A stretch of DNA of 64,000 nucleotides from Paenibacillus sp. SY21-1 (GCF_005222705.1 NZ_STGF01000025.1:53485-117484); one strand, 5' to 3'; numbered from the stretch's first letter, positions 1-9,105 are shown. Notes: generated from the sequence alone by a model not told the origin. Translations and numbers: made by a program.

Positions 1-1
1 C

Positions 2-1312
2 GCATCGCGCACCGCAAGGAAAGAAGAATTCGGTTTTTCTCGCAGAAGCCGCAAATGGTCCAGCGCCCGCATTGCGCTAGTCTCATCGCTATCGAGCTCG
101 GTAGCGGTTGTGCTGCTGTTCGGCGCATTCTATGGCGGCGGCGCACTGCCTGCCGCTCTAAGCTCCAAGCCGGCGTCCGGCGTAGTGCAGACGCTTGATC
201 CGCTGGAGCGTCCGATAGCGGCTTCCGCCAAAGTCAGGCCTGCCGTAGTCAGCATTATTAACGAGCAAAGCATGTCGTTTGGACTCGGTGGCGCAAGCGA
301 GCAAGGGCAGCAAGGCGGCGTCCTGCGCGAAGCGGGAGTAGGCTCAGGCGTGATTATCGATAAACGCGACGGAAAAGCCATTATCATTACGAATTTTCAT
401 GTTATCGACAAGGCCGCATCTGTAAAGGCTGTGCTGGTGAACGGAGAGCGCCGCGAGGCGAAAGTTGTCGGCAAGGATCAGATTACCGATCTGGCGGTGC
501 TCGAGATCGATGCGAAGGGCATCGACACCGTTGCGGAAATTGGCGATTCGTCAACGCTGCAGGCGGCCGAATATGTAATCGCGATCGGCAATCCGCTTGG
601 CCTTGGCGACTCTGTCTCCTCCGGCATCATCAGCAAAACGAAGCAGACCGTTCCCGTCTCGCTTAATCAGGATGGCTTTTATGACTGGGAAACGGAGGTT
701 ATACAGATTAACGCGTCGATTAACCAAGGCAACAGCGGAGGGCCGTTAATCGATCTGGATGGCCGTGTAGTCGGCATTAACAGCATGAAAATCGCAGATT
801 TTGGCGTTGAAGGCATCGGGTTTGCCATTCCGATCAATACGGCGATGCCGATTATTGAACAGCTTTTGGAGCAGGGGTATGTGCCCCGTCCTTACTTGGG
901 CGTATACACGCTCGATTTGGAGCAATACTGGGAGCAGAAGGCGCTGAGCGAAAGCTTCGGCGGCGGCTCGGGCCAGGCTGAAGCGGAGGATGGAAGCGGG
1001 GCGTCCTCCGGCGAGGAGCCGCAAGCTCCTTCAGCCGAGCTGGAGCCGGGCATTGCCGATTTGCAGCTGCCGGACGAGGTGTATGACGGCGTCATCGTGC
1101 TGGAAGCGACGGGTCCGGCCGGGGAAGCGGGCTTGGCCTTTAACGACGTTATTGTCAAGCTTGACGGCAAAGCGATCGGCAGCACGATGGAGCTGCGCAA
1201 ATACTTGTACCAGCAGAAGAAGATCGGCGACAAAATCGAGATCACTTATTACCGTGGCGGCAAGCTGCATGACGTGACGCTCAAGCTGGGCGATAAAGGG
1301 AACGAAGAGTAG
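2..1312 (+). CDS. htrA: HtrA/DegP-like S1C serine protease, membrane-anchored (5' end outside window)
   Basis: Surface-stress serine protease of the trypsin-like S1C family. The frame is open back to base 2, so the true start lies upstream; the GTG at 110 is probably internal. Before it the frame encodes a basic stretch followed by a hydrophobic run around bases 68-135, the expected N-terminal membrane anchor. The catalytic triad is visible: His in ITNFHVID, Asp in DQITDLAVLEID and Ser in NQGNSGGPL. A C-terminal PDZ domain follows, interrupted by a Ser/Glu/Gly-rich loop (about bases 955-1045). In Bacilli this gene sits downstream of the walKR-yycHIJ cluster and just before the CxxH/CxxC gene and rlmH; here about 7 kb of sugar genes separate it from them. 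The fold and role are secure; the substrate is unknown. Confidence 0.93.
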   Translation, partial: ASRTARKEEFGFSRRSRKWSSARIALVSSLSSSVAVVLLFGAFYGGGALPAALSSKPASGVVQTLDPLERPIAASAKVRPAVVSIINEQSMSFGLGGASEQGQQGGVLREAGVGSGVIIDKRDGKAIIITNFHVIDKAASVKAVLVNGERREAKVVGKDQITDLAVLEIDAKGIDTVAEIGDSSTLQAAEYVIAIGNPLGLGDSVSSGIISKTKQTVPVSLNQDGFYDWETEVIQINASINQGNSGGPLIDLDGRVVGINSMKIADFGVEGIGFAIPINTAMPIIEQLLEQGYVPRPYLGVYTLDLEQYWEQKALSESFGGGSGQAEAEDGSGASSGEEPQAPSAELEPGIADLQLPDEVYDGVIVLEATGPAGEAGLAFNDVIVKLDGKAIGSTMELRKYLYQQKKIGDKIEITYYRGGKLHDVTLKLGDKGNEE

Positions 1313-1331
1313 CAACGGGCAGGGGTGGCAT

Positions 1332-3839
1332 ATGGATCATACTTATGAAATCATTCATACGGATCAAAAGCTGCCGATGCATATTTTTTTTCATCGGGTC
1401 AGGTATGTGCCCAATCATTGGCATGACAGCATGGAGCTGCTCTTCGTGCTGAGGGGCAAGGCGATTGTAGCGGTGCAAGGCAAGCCTTATGTTCTCCGTG
1501 AGGAGGACATCATCCTTATCAACAGCAATGATATTCATACGATTCAATCCGAGCATGACAATCTGCTGCTGGCGCTGCAAATCCCTGATTTCTTTCTGCG
1601 GGAGCAGGGGGTGGACACTCAGCATACGACATTTCATTGCCACTCCTCCCACAGCGGTCAGGATGACCAGGCAAGATTCGATGAAATTCGTACGCTTCTG
1701 TCCTCGATCATGTGGGTTTACAGCAAGGCAGGCACCGGCTTTGAGATCAAAATTCGTGCTCTCCTGCTGGAGCTAATCTATGTGCTGCTGCGTAAATTCG
1801 TAAGCAATCAGGAGCGCGGCGAATCGGCGATCAATCGGCGGACGATGGATCGGCTGCTCAAGCTCAATGAATACATTCAAAGTCATTACCAGCAAACACT
1901 GACCCTTAATGAATTGGCCGAGCAGGAGAACTTCTCGGTTTCTTATCTGTCGAGCTTTTTTCAGAAAAGCATGGGCGTCTCCTTCCGGGCCTATATCACT
2001 CGCATTAGGCTGGAGCATGCGGTTAAGGCCATGCTGACCACAAATGAGCCGATTATTGCGATTGCGCTGGATAGCGGGTTTCCTAACCTGAAAGCGTTCC
2101 ACAAAGCGTTTAAGGACGTCTATCGTATGACGCCAACGGAATATCGGGCAAGCGGAGAGGGTACCAGGAAACGGGAAGACAGCGGTCAAGCCGGAAGCAG
2201 CAATTATTTGGCTTACGACCGCGAGAACGCGTATACGAGCCTGTTCAAGTATTTGCCCTCCTCTGGGGGGAACGGCGTATCGCTTACGGCGGATCAGGCC
2301 ATCCTCGCACGCGAATTGAAGGTGCGAGCCACTGGGCAAGGCAAGCAAGTGGAGCATAAGTGGCGCACATTATGTACGATCGGCAAAGCGAAGGAAGCGC
2401 TGTTCGGCCCTGTTCAGGAGCATTTGAAGCTCGTGCAGCAGCGAATTGGATTCAAGTATATTCGTTTCCACGGGATTTTTGACGATGAGATGATGGTCGT
2501 AACGCGCGATAGAAACGGACAGCTTCATTATAATTTCGGCTACGTCGATCAAATCTTCGACTTCTTGCTTGGTATCGGACTGCGTCCTTTTGTGGAGCTT
2601 GGGTTTATGCCGGGGGAGCTGGCCGACCAGACCAAAACCTTCTTCCACAAAAAGAGCTATGTCAGTCTGCCACTTGATATGTGTGAATGGACCGGACTGC
2701 TGCAAGCATTCATGAACCATCTTCTGAATCGTTACGGTCATGCGGAGCTGCGCCAATGGAAGTTCGAGTTCTGGAACGAGCCTGACGGCTGGTTGTTTTT
2801 CCCCTATTCGTTCGAGCAATATATGTCCTTCTATAGCGCCAGCTACCATGCAATCAAACGGGCATGCCCGGATGCCCAAGTTGGCGGTCCCAGCATTCAG
2901 GGGGAGACGCTAGCGCGACATTCCAACTGGATGAACGACTACGTCCAGAGCTGCGAGGAGCAGGGCTGTATGCCCGATTTCCTGACGATTCATATTTATC
3001 CGATAACGGGAGCGCTCGATCTCACTAATCAAGGCGAAATTCTGCATTTTCAATACGCGGAGGAGTCGTATTTGACGGAGATCATTACGGAAGTGAAGGA
3101 CAAAATTCGGGAGCTTGATCTGCCTGAGGCTGAGCTGCACATTACGGAATGGAATGCCACATCCCATCATCGCGAGCTGACAAATGATACGTGCTATAAG
3201 GCGGCGTTTATTGCGAAAAGCGTTGTTGAAACGTTGGACGAGACGGACAGTCTCGGCTACTGGACGGTGACCGATTTGCTGGAGGAGCTTCCGCTGCCTG
3301 GGCATACGTTTCATGGCGGACTCGGCATGATGACGAATAACGGAATAAGAAAGCCTGTCTTCTACGCGTATGAGCTGATGGCCAAGCTCGGCAGCCGGCT
3401 ATTGGACCGGGGCGATGGCTATTGCCTGACGCAACAACCAGCAGACGACTGTTATCAGCTTCTGGTGTACCATTATTGTCATTACGATCAGCTCTACCGT
3501 CAGAATGACACTTCAGCGATTGATGCCTACAATCGTTATTCTGTCTTCGAGGATAAGGGTTCGCTTGAGCTGTCGGTGTGTCTAAATGGACTCGCTGACG
3601 GCACATACCGAATACGCAGCTACGTCATTAACCGCGAGCATGGCAGCGCCTACGACCAATGGGTGGAAATGGGCAGCCAGTTGCATATTACTCCGCAGGA
3701 TGTACAATATTTAAACGAATGCAGCATACCGCGCCAACAGGTTCGGGAGGAGCGCATTGATGCGAATTGGCAGCTAATATGCCGACTTGCGCCGCATGAA
3801 GTTCAGTTGTACGAGCTGAAACGAATAGCGCATGAATGA
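1332..3839 (+). CDS. AraC-type regulator fused to GH39 beta-xylosidase-like domain
   Basis: 835-residue fusion. Residues 1-100 form an AraC-type cupin sensor (His-rich NHWHDSMELLFVLRG); about 170-272 are two helix-turn-helix units ending MTPTEYR; about 340-800 are a GH39 glycosidase. The acid/base Glu lies in FWNEPDGW (Glu483) and the nucleophile Glu in HITEWNA (about Glu606), so the enzyme half keeps both catalytic residues. GH39 members mostly cleave beta-xylosides. It starts 19 nt after htrA with the weak ribosome site AGGGGTGG. The GH3 hydrolase and GPH transporter downstream suggest it senses and may bind or cleave a xylo-oligosaccharide and controls those genes. There is no signal peptide, so it is cytoplasmic. 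The architecture is clear; activity and inducer are inferred. Confidence 0.9.
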   Translation: MDHTYEIIHTDQKLPMHIFFHRVRYVPNHWHDSMELLFVLRGKAIVAVQGKPYVLREEDIILINSNDIHTIQSEHDNLLLALQIPDFFLREQGVDTQHTTFHCHSSHSGQDDQARFDEIRTLLSSIMWVYSKAGTGFEIKIRALLLELIYVLLRKFVSNQERGESAINRRTMDRLLKLNEYIQSHYQQTLTLNELAEQENFSVSYLSSFFQKSMGVSFRAYITRIRLEHAVKAMLTTNEPIIAIALDSGFPNLKAFHKAFKDVYRMTPTEYRASGEGTRKREDSGQAGSSNYLAYDRENAYTSLFKYLPSSGGNGVSLTADQAILARELKVRATGQGKQVEHKWRTLCTIGKAKEALFGPVQEHLKLVQQRIGFKYIRFHGIFDDEMMVVTRDRNGQLHYNFGYVDQIFDFLLGIGLRPFVELGFMPGELADQTKTFFHKKSYVSLPLDMCEWTGLLQAFMNHLLNRYGHAELRQWKFEFWNEPDGWLFFPYSFEQYMSFYSASYHAIKRACPDAQVGGPSIQGETLARHSNWMNDYVQSCEEQGCMPDFLTIHIYPITGALDLTNQGEILHFQYAEESYLTEIITEVKDKIRELDLPEAELHITEWNATSHHRELTNDTCYKAAFIAKSVVETLDETDSLGYWTVTDLLEELPLPGHTFHGGLGMMTNNGIRKPVFYAYELMAKLGSRLLDRGDGYCLTQQPADDCYQLLVYHYCHYDQLYRQNDTSAIDAYNRYSVFEDKGSLELSVCLNGLADGTYRIRSYVINREHGSAYDQWVEMGSQLHITPQDVQYLNECSIPRQQVREERIDANWQLICRLAPHEVQLYELKRIAHE

Positions 3840-3846
3840 AAGAACA

Positions 3847-3887
3847 GACTATGAAAGCCTGAAATGGGCGGACATGGTCTTTTTTTG
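3847..3887 (+). terminator. Rho-independent terminator after AraC-GH39 gene
   Basis: AGACTATG pairs with CATGGTCT (one G-T pair) and is followed by a run of T just after the stop codon. It separates the regulator transcript from the GH3 operon. A TATAAT at 3987-3992 could be the -10 box of the GH3 gene, but no convincing -35 is visible. Confidence 0.6.
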
Positions 3888-4067
3888 TGTTCTGCCAGCT
3901 TGCTGCTTGAGCGTTCGCGTTTAATTAGCGTAAAAAGTGACATTGTTTTCAGTAAACGAGGGAAGGAATGTCTGAACTGCCGATTCTATAATGAAGATGA
4001 AACGATAATGTGCCGCACTGGGACGATTATATAAGGTTGTAAGTTAACTATTCGGGAGGGAATTAGC

Positions 4068-6353
4068 ATGACGAGAAATGTGAATGACATTATTTCGCAA
4101 ATGACACTTGAGGAAAAAGCGGGATTGTGCTCCGGCCTTGATTTCTGGCATCTAAAAGGCGTTGAAAGGTTAGGCGTACCGTCCATTATGGTAACGGACG
4201 GACCACACGGCCTGCGTAAGCAGAGAGAAGGAGCGGATCATCTCGGTCTATTCGACAGTGTCCCAGCAACCTGCTTCCCTTCTGCTGCAGGTATGGCTTC
4301 CTCATGGGATAAAGAGCTAATTGGCAGTGTCGGACAGGCGCTTGGGAAAGAGTGCCAAGCGGAGAATGTGGCCGTACTGCTTGGACCAGGCGTGAACATT
4401 AAGCGCTCGCCGCTGTGTGGACGCAACTTCGAATATTTCTCCGAGGACCCGTTCCTGTCCTCAGAAATGGCGGCAAGCCATATTAATGGCGTACAAAGCC
4501 AAGGCGTTGGCACTTCTCTGAAGCACTTCGCGGTTAACAATCAAGAGCATCGCCGGATGTCGACCAATGCGATTGTTGACGAGCGCACGCTGCGCGAAAT
4601 TTATCTGGCGAGCTTCGAAGGCGCAGTGAAAAAGGCTCAGCCTTGGACGGTTATGTGCTCGTACAATCAAGTGAACGGCGCTTTTGCATCGGAAAATGTG
4701 CGTCTACTGACCGATATTCTGAAGGACGAATGGGGTCATGAGGGCTTCGTCGTATCCGATTGGGGTGCGACTAACGAGCGTGATTTGGCGCTTGGTGCAG
4801 GCATGGAGCTGGAAATGCCAGCGAGCAACGGAGTTGGCGAAGCGAAAGTATTGGAAGCATTACGCAGTGGCGCGCTGACAGAGGAAGCGCTGGATCGCGC
4901 TGTTGCGAGATTGCTTAATATCATCTTTAAAGCGGTCGATTCCAAGGTAGAGAATGCGTCGTACGATCAGGACGAGCATCATAAGTTGGCACGCCGCGTA
5001 GCGGGCGAGAGCATGGTCCTGCTTCGCAACGAGGGAGGCCTGCTGCCGCTTGCGAAGGATCGCAAGGTTGCAGTCATTGGCGCATTCGCGCAAAAACCGA
5101 GATATCAGGGCGGCGGCAGCTCACATATCAAGCCGACCAAGCTGGACAATCCGGTTGAAGAGATTACCTTGCTTGCCGGAAGCGGAGCGGAGGTAACTTA
5201 CGCGCAAGGATATAATGTTGATCACGATACTGTTGACGAGGCGCTTGTAGCAGAAGCGAAGCAAGCGGCGAGCACGGCGGATGTTGCGATTATTTTCGCA
5301 GGCCTGCCGGATCGTTATGAGTCGGAGGGGTATGACCGTACTCATCTGAACATGCCGTCCAACCAGAATCAGCTGATTGAAGCGATTGCCGGCGTACAAA
5401 AGAATGTTGTCGTTATCCTGCTGAATGGATCGCCAATTGTTATGCCGTGGCTAAACAGCGTATCTGCTGTATTGGAAGGTTATCTGGGCGGTCAAGCCGT
5501 TGGCGGCGCCGTAGCGGATCTTCTTTTCGGTGAAGCGAATCCTTCCGGCAGACTGGCGGAGACGTTCCCGTTAAAGCTTAGCGACAATCCTTCATTCTTG
5601 AACTTCCCGGGTGAGGGCGATCAAGTTGAATACAAGGAAGGCATTTTTGTCGGCTACCGTTATTATGACAAGAAAGAAATGGATGTCCAGTTCCCGTTTG
5701 GCTACGGTCTAAGTTATACGACGTTCAGCTATAGCAGCCTGAAGCTGGGCAGCAAGCATATTAAGGATACGGACACAGTTGAAGTGACTGTCGATGTGAC
5801 AAACACAGGTAGCCGCGCCGGCAAAGAAACGGTACAGCTCTACGTTCGCGATACAGCAAGTACGGTTGTGCGTCCGGAGAAGGAGCTGAAAGGCTTCGAG
5901 AAGGTGGCATTGCAGCCAGGCGAGACGAAGACGGTTTCGTTCACGCTCGATAAGCGTTCTTTTGCCTACTACAATGTAGCTTTGGCTGACTGGCATGTGG
6001 AAAGCGGCGAGTTCGCGATTCTAATTGGCCGTTCTGCTCAGAAGATTGAGCTGCAGGACACGCTTGAAGTTGAATCTACAGTTGCGCTTAAGCGCAAGTT
6101 CAGCCGCAACACGACGCTTGGCGATCTGTTCGCCAGCGAGGACAGCGCTGCTCTAGTTAAGCCTGTGCTTGCTGCATTCCAGGCTGCCAGCCAGCTTGGC
6201 GTCTCGGATGGCGATGAAGAGGAAAATGAGCATAGCGAGATGATGGCGATGATGATGCAGTATATGCCGCTTCGAGCTTTGCAGGCGTTCAGCGGCGGAG
6301 CTATTTCAGGCGATTCTTTGGATGAGCTGGTTGCCGAGCTTAATAAGCTGTAG
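4068..6353 (+). CDS. Glycoside hydrolase family 3 beta-glucosidase/beta-xylosidase
   Basis: 761-residue cytoplasmic GH3 enzyme releasing terminal beta-linked glucose or xylose. Features in order: N-terminal TIM barrel with VTDGPHGLR and KHFAVNNQEHRR; the catalytic nucleophile Asp231 in VVSDWGA; a C-terminal alpha/beta sandwich; then a fibronectin III-like domain (about 560-640, ending in the PGETKTVSF strand). A Met-rich tail of about 100 residues ends the protein. The start follows the strong ribosome site GGGAGGGA. No signal peptide is seen, so it acts on imported oligosaccharides, consistent with the symporter gene 47 nt downstream. Exact sugar specificity cannot be read from sequence. Confidence 0.93.
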   Translation: MTRNVNDIISQMTLEEKAGLCSGLDFWHLKGVERLGVPSIMVTDGPHGLRKQREGADHLGLFDSVPATCFPSAAGMASSWDKELIGSVGQALGKECQAENVAVLLGPGVNIKRSPLCGRNFEYFSEDPFLSSEMAASHINGVQSQGVGTSLKHFAVNNQEHRRMSTNAIVDERTLREIYLASFEGAVKKAQPWTVMCSYNQVNGAFASENVRLLTDILKDEWGHEGFVVSDWGATNERDLALGAGMELEMPASNGVGEAKVLEALRSGALTEEALDRAVARLLNIIFKAVDSKVENASYDQDEHHKLARRVAGESMVLLRNEGGLLPLAKDRKVAVIGAFAQKPRYQGGGSSHIKPTKLDNPVEEITLLAGSGAEVTYAQGYNVDHDTVDEALVAEAKQAASTADVAIIFAGLPDRYESEGYDRTHLNMPSNQNQLIEAIAGVQKNVVVILLNGSPIVMPWLNSVSAVLEGYLGGQAVGGAVADLLFGEANPSGRLAETFPLKLSDNPSFLNFPGEGDQVEYKEGIFVGYRYYDKKEMDVQFPFGYGLSYTTFSYSSLKLGSKHIKDTDTVEVTVDVTNTGSRAGKETVQLYVRDTASTVVRPEKELKGFEKVALQPGETKTVSFTLDKRSFAYYNVALADWHVESGEFAILIGRSAQKIELQDTLEVESTVALKRKFSRNTTLGDLFASEDSAALVKPVLAAFQAASQLGVSDGDEEENEHSEMMAMMMQYMPLRALQAFSGGAISGDSLDELVAELNKL

Positions 6354-6400
6354 CAAGCAGCAGAAGAAGCTTGATTGAAGTCGAAGGAGAGCGAATAATA

Positions 6401-7780
6401 ATGACTACAGATAAAGCAACACATGGAGCGGTGGATGAGGCTTATCATAAGGTAAGCGTCAAGGAACGACTGGGGTATAGCTTGGGAGATGCGGCGAGCG
6501 GCTTGATTTTTACAGGCGCAGCTACATTTCTGACTTTTTTCTACACGGATATTATCGGTTTGGCTGCGGGGGCTGTCGGCACATTGATGCTGATTGCCCG
6601 CGTGCTGGACGCCTTCTTTGATGTTGGCGTCGGCGCGATGGTCGATAAGACGAAAAGCAAATACGGCAAGGCTCGCCCATGGATTCTATGGATGGTTATC
6701 CCGTTCGCCTTGTCCGGCGTACTGCTGTTTACGGTACCGGATGTCGGCCCAGGCGGAGCACTCGTCTACGCCTATATCACGTATATGTTCATGAATATGG
6801 CCTACTCGGCTATTAATGTGCCATACGGTGTGTTGAACTCGCTAATTACGCAGGATGCTTACCAGCGTTCGATTCTGAATATATTTCGGATGGTGGGCGC
6901 GTTGGTTGGGGCACTGGCGGTGACATTCTTCACACAGCCTATCGTGAAGGCGTTTGGAGATGGCAAGCATGGCTGGACGATGGCTTTCGTTATTTTCAGC
7001 TTAATTGCGCTGGTCTTGTTCCTCATTACGTTCAGTACGACCAAGGAGCGTGTGAAGCCAACCGTCTCGCAGAAGGAAATTCCGTTCAAGCAAGGGATTA
7101 GCGCCCTGTTCCGCAATAAATACTGGGGTCTGATGGTTATATTCGCCATTATAGTATTCGTTAATAACGGGCTTGGCGGCGGCTTAAACATTTATTATGC
7201 GCAGTACATCTTAAAAAATGCCGAGCTGGTGGGTCTGCTTGGAATGGCGGGTTTGCTGCCTATTCTGCTTGGATTATTCGTCATCGCGCCATTCATCAAG
7301 CGTTATGGAAAACGTAATGTAGCTATTACAGGCAGCTTTCTCATGATCGCGGGCGCGGTAATAATCGCATTCAATCCGGAGAGCGTGCCCGTTGTCATGA
7401 CAGGCTTGATCATTAAGGCCATTGGCATTACGCCAATTATCGGCACACTGTTCGCCATGCTGGCAGATACCGTCGAATACGGGGAGTGGAAGACTGGCGT
7501 ACGAACGGAAGGTCTGGTATATAGCGCAGGCAGCTTCGGTACGAAGGCGGGAAGCGGCTTTGGCGCAGCGATTATCGGCTGGGGTCTGGCAATCGGCGGT
7601 TACGTTGGCGGTCAGGACTCAATCAGCGCTTCGGCAACCTCGGCCATACACTTTATGTTTATTTATTTGCCGATTATCCTGTCGGTTGTGCAAATTGTTA
7701 TTCTGTACTTCCACAAGCTGGACAAGCTGTATCCGCAAATCGTAAGCGATCTGAAGGCCATTAAAGCTGGCAAAGTATAG
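6401..7780 (+). CDS. GPH-family (MFS) sugar:cation symporter
   Basis: 459-residue polytopic membrane protein of the glycoside-pentoside-hexuronide family. It shows the GDAASGLIFT start, the DVGVGAMVDKTKSKYGKARPWIL loop and about 12 hydrophobic segments. The ATG at 6401 is preferred over an in-frame upstream TTG because AAGGAGA lies 10 nt before it. It forms an operon with the GH3 gene and probably imports the oligoside that the GH3 enzyme (and GH39 domain) cleaves. Substrate is inferred from neighbours only. Confidence 0.9.
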   Translation: MTTDKATHGAVDEAYHKVSVKERLGYSLGDAASGLIFTGAATFLTFFYTDIIGLAAGAVGTLMLIARVLDAFFDVGVGAMVDKTKSKYGKARPWILWMVIPFALSGVLLFTVPDVGPGGALVYAYITYMFMNMAYSAINVPYGVLNSLITQDAYQRSILNIFRMVGALVGALAVTFFTQPIVKAFGDGKHGWTMAFVIFSLIALVLFLITFSTTKERVKPTVSQKEIPFKQGISALFRNKYWGLMVIFAIIVFVNNGLGGGLNIYYAQYILKNAELVGLLGMAGLLPILLGLFVIAPFIKRYGKRNVAITGSFLMIAGAVIIAFNPESVPVVMTGLIIKAIGITPIIGTLFAMLADTVEYGEWKTGVRTEGLVYSAGSFGTKAGSGFGAAIIGWGLAIGGYVGGQDSISASATSAIHFMFIYLPIILSVVQIVILYFHKLDKLYPQIVSDLKAIKAGKV

Positions 7781-7863
7781 GCGCTTGACTGGAGATGAGG
7801 GCAGAAAAAGGGAGCAGGGTGAGTGGGGGATGCTGTGTCAGCACGGCAGCTAATACCGCTCGC

Positions 7864-7935
7864 CTGCACGGATACGGCAACGAGACAGCTTAGATTAATA
7901 TGATGACATCGTGTCCGTGCAGACCTCTTTTTTTG
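7864..7935 (+). terminator. Terminator-like long hairpin after symporter gene
   Basis: CTGCACGGATAC (7864-7875) pairs with GTGTCCGTGCAG (7911-7922), followed by a T-run. The loop is unusually long (35 nt), so this is a probable rather than certain terminator. Confidence 0.5.
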
Positions 7936-7944
7936 CTAGGGAAT

Positions 7945-8110
7945 TGGGGCTTGTCTGAAAATAAGTTCAGAGGCACCTTTCACCGCTTTTTCGCCCCCTG
8001 CTTCGTTCCGTTTGCTTGATGTACCCCCGGTACACCTTCACAAACGCGCCTTGCATGGGACGAAAATTCGGCAACATTTGCGGTCCTCAGCGTTCTCAGA
8101 CACGCCCTAG
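7945..8110. mobile_element. MITE-like element with imperfect terminal inverted repeats
   Basis: A 166-bp non-coding segment between the symporter and HPr-like genes. Its left end TGGGGCTTGTCTGAAAA matches the reverse complement of its right end, TTCTCAGACACGCCCTAG, at about 14 of 18 positions; the core GTCTGA/TCAGAC is exact. It holds no ORF of its own. Size and termini fit a miniature element mobilised by a transposase encoded elsewhere. No clear target duplication was found, so the call is tentative. Confidence 0.4.
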
Positions 8111-8142
8111 GAATAAAACAAACATCAAGGGAGCGATTGTTC

Positions 8143-8403
8143 ATGCAGGCTAAAGACGTTGTCGCGAAGCAAAACGGCTTCCATGTATTGTTTGCCAAGA
8201 AGTTCACAACACTGGCGGGCACCTTCGACTCGGAGATCCGCATTATCTGGCAAGCTCGCAATATCATTTCGGATGCCAAGAGCATCCTTGGCTTGATGGC
8301 GCTCGACGTAACAGCAGGTACTGTGCTTAAGCTGACGGCCGAAGGGCCGGACGAGCAGCGTGCGATTGAAGAGCTGGGGATATTGTTTGAGCTGTATGAG
8401 TAG
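8143..8403 (+). CDS. HPr/Crh-like phosphocarrier homologue with altered active site
   Basis: 86-residue HPr-fold protein starting at ATG 8143 behind AAGGGAG. In classical HPr the phosphorylated histidine sits in GLHARPA; here the matching segment is GFHVLFA. The His is kept but the Arg and Pro are lost. The regulatory serine region aligns well (AKSILGLMAL, the site phosphorylated by HPr kinase in Firmicutes). This suggests a Crh-like regulatory role rather than an efficient sugar-PTS carrier. It stands alone with its own terminator, next to a sugar-use module. Family membership is fairly sure, function is inference. Confidence 0.75.
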   Translation: MQAKDVVAKQNGFHVLFAKKFTTLAGTFDSEIRIIWQARNIISDAKSILGLMALDVTAGTVLKLTAEGPDEQRAIEELGILFELYE

Positions 8404-8496
8404 GGGCAATTGGTTGTTGATGTGGAGTTGGACGCCGGCTCTGAGCGACAATGCTGTTACGATGCTGCCATGATCAATGATTCTCGGGTGAATAGG

Positions 8497-8530
8497 AGAG
8501 CGGAACAGGATTTGCTGTTCTGCTCTTTTT
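8497..8530 (+). terminator. Rho-independent terminator after HPr-like gene
   Basis: GAGCGGAACAG pairs with CTGTTCTGCTC (one mismatch), followed by TTTTT. Confidence 0.75.
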
Positions 8531-8706
8531 ATTTATGGTGCAAAGGAGGCAGGCTGAGTGATGGAGCTAGAGTGAAATTTGATTTAGTAGCTGGGGCGGA
8601 AGCTTAGACTAACATGATGCAAAATGTGGATATGGCTTCCCATCTACCGACAAAATCTGCTATGCTGGTTGTAAGTATATCAACGAGGATAGGAAGCGTG
8701 TATCGT

Positions 8707-8874
8707 ATGTATTGTGTATGCAAAACGGATATTGAAAAGGCGTTGGATCGTTTCGTCGATGAATACGAGGATGCGCCGGATGTGGTGGATCTGAAGGAAA
8801 CGCAGTTTGCCGACTGGGACCCGCCGCGGAAATGCGACTTTTGCGAGGAAGCTGCCGCCTTTTTGGTCGTATAG
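8707..8874 (+). CDS. CxxH/CxxC small protein (rlmH-adjacent family), variant first motif
   Basis: 55-residue protein with a C-terminal metal-type motif CDFCEE and an N-terminal MYCVCKTDIEKALD. In the family typically encoded before rlmH in Bacilli the first motif is CxxH; here the His position is Asp. The start may be ATG 8707 (AGGAAG 10 nt upstream) or GTG 8698. The gene ends in a perfect terminator and is followed at once by a remnant of rlmH, which preserves the ancestral gene order. Molecular function is unknown. Confidence 0.75.
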   Translation: MYCVCKTDIEKALDRFVDEYEDAPDVVDLKETQFADWDPPRKCDFCEEAAAFLVV

Positions 8875-8956
8875 CTTGGATTCTTAGACTGCGGTTAGGC
8901 TGGCAGTATGCTGCTCCCTCCCGCAGACGGTTCATTATAGGAAGAGAACGGGATAA

Positions 8957-8985
8957 ACGCACTCTTGGCAAAGAGTGCGTTTTTG
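8957..8985 (+). terminator. Rho-independent terminator after CxxH/CxxC gene
   Basis: Perfect 10-bp stem ACGCACTCTT / AAGAGTGCGT with a GGCA loop and a T-run. Confidence 0.9.
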
Positions 8986-9018
8986 CATATAGCGGCAATT
9001 GACGCAGGAGGACTGCGC

Positions 9019-9105
9019 ATGCAGATTCAGATTGTATCGGTGGGCAAGCTGACCAAGGAGAAGCCGCTTCAGGCTGGAGCCGTCGCGAGCAGACTGAAAA
9101 GCTGA
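9019..9105 (+). pseudogene. 5' remnant of an rlmH gene
   Basis: An ATG behind a perfect AGGAGG (7-nt spacing) opens MQIQIVSVGKLTKEK, which matches the RlmH N-terminus. The frame then leaves the family and stops after 28 codons. Compare LNIQIIAVGKLKEK at the start of the intact copy about 2.9 kb downstream. It is in the expected place for native rlmH, directly after the CxxH/CxxC gene. I read it as the truncated start of an older rlmH, broken when the HxlR/SDR block or a second rlmH copy arrived. Confidence 0.7.

Noticed and set aside
8410..8607. 65-codon plus-strand ORF
   Set aside because: It spans the terminator of the HPr-like gene, has no ribosome site and low-complexity composition.
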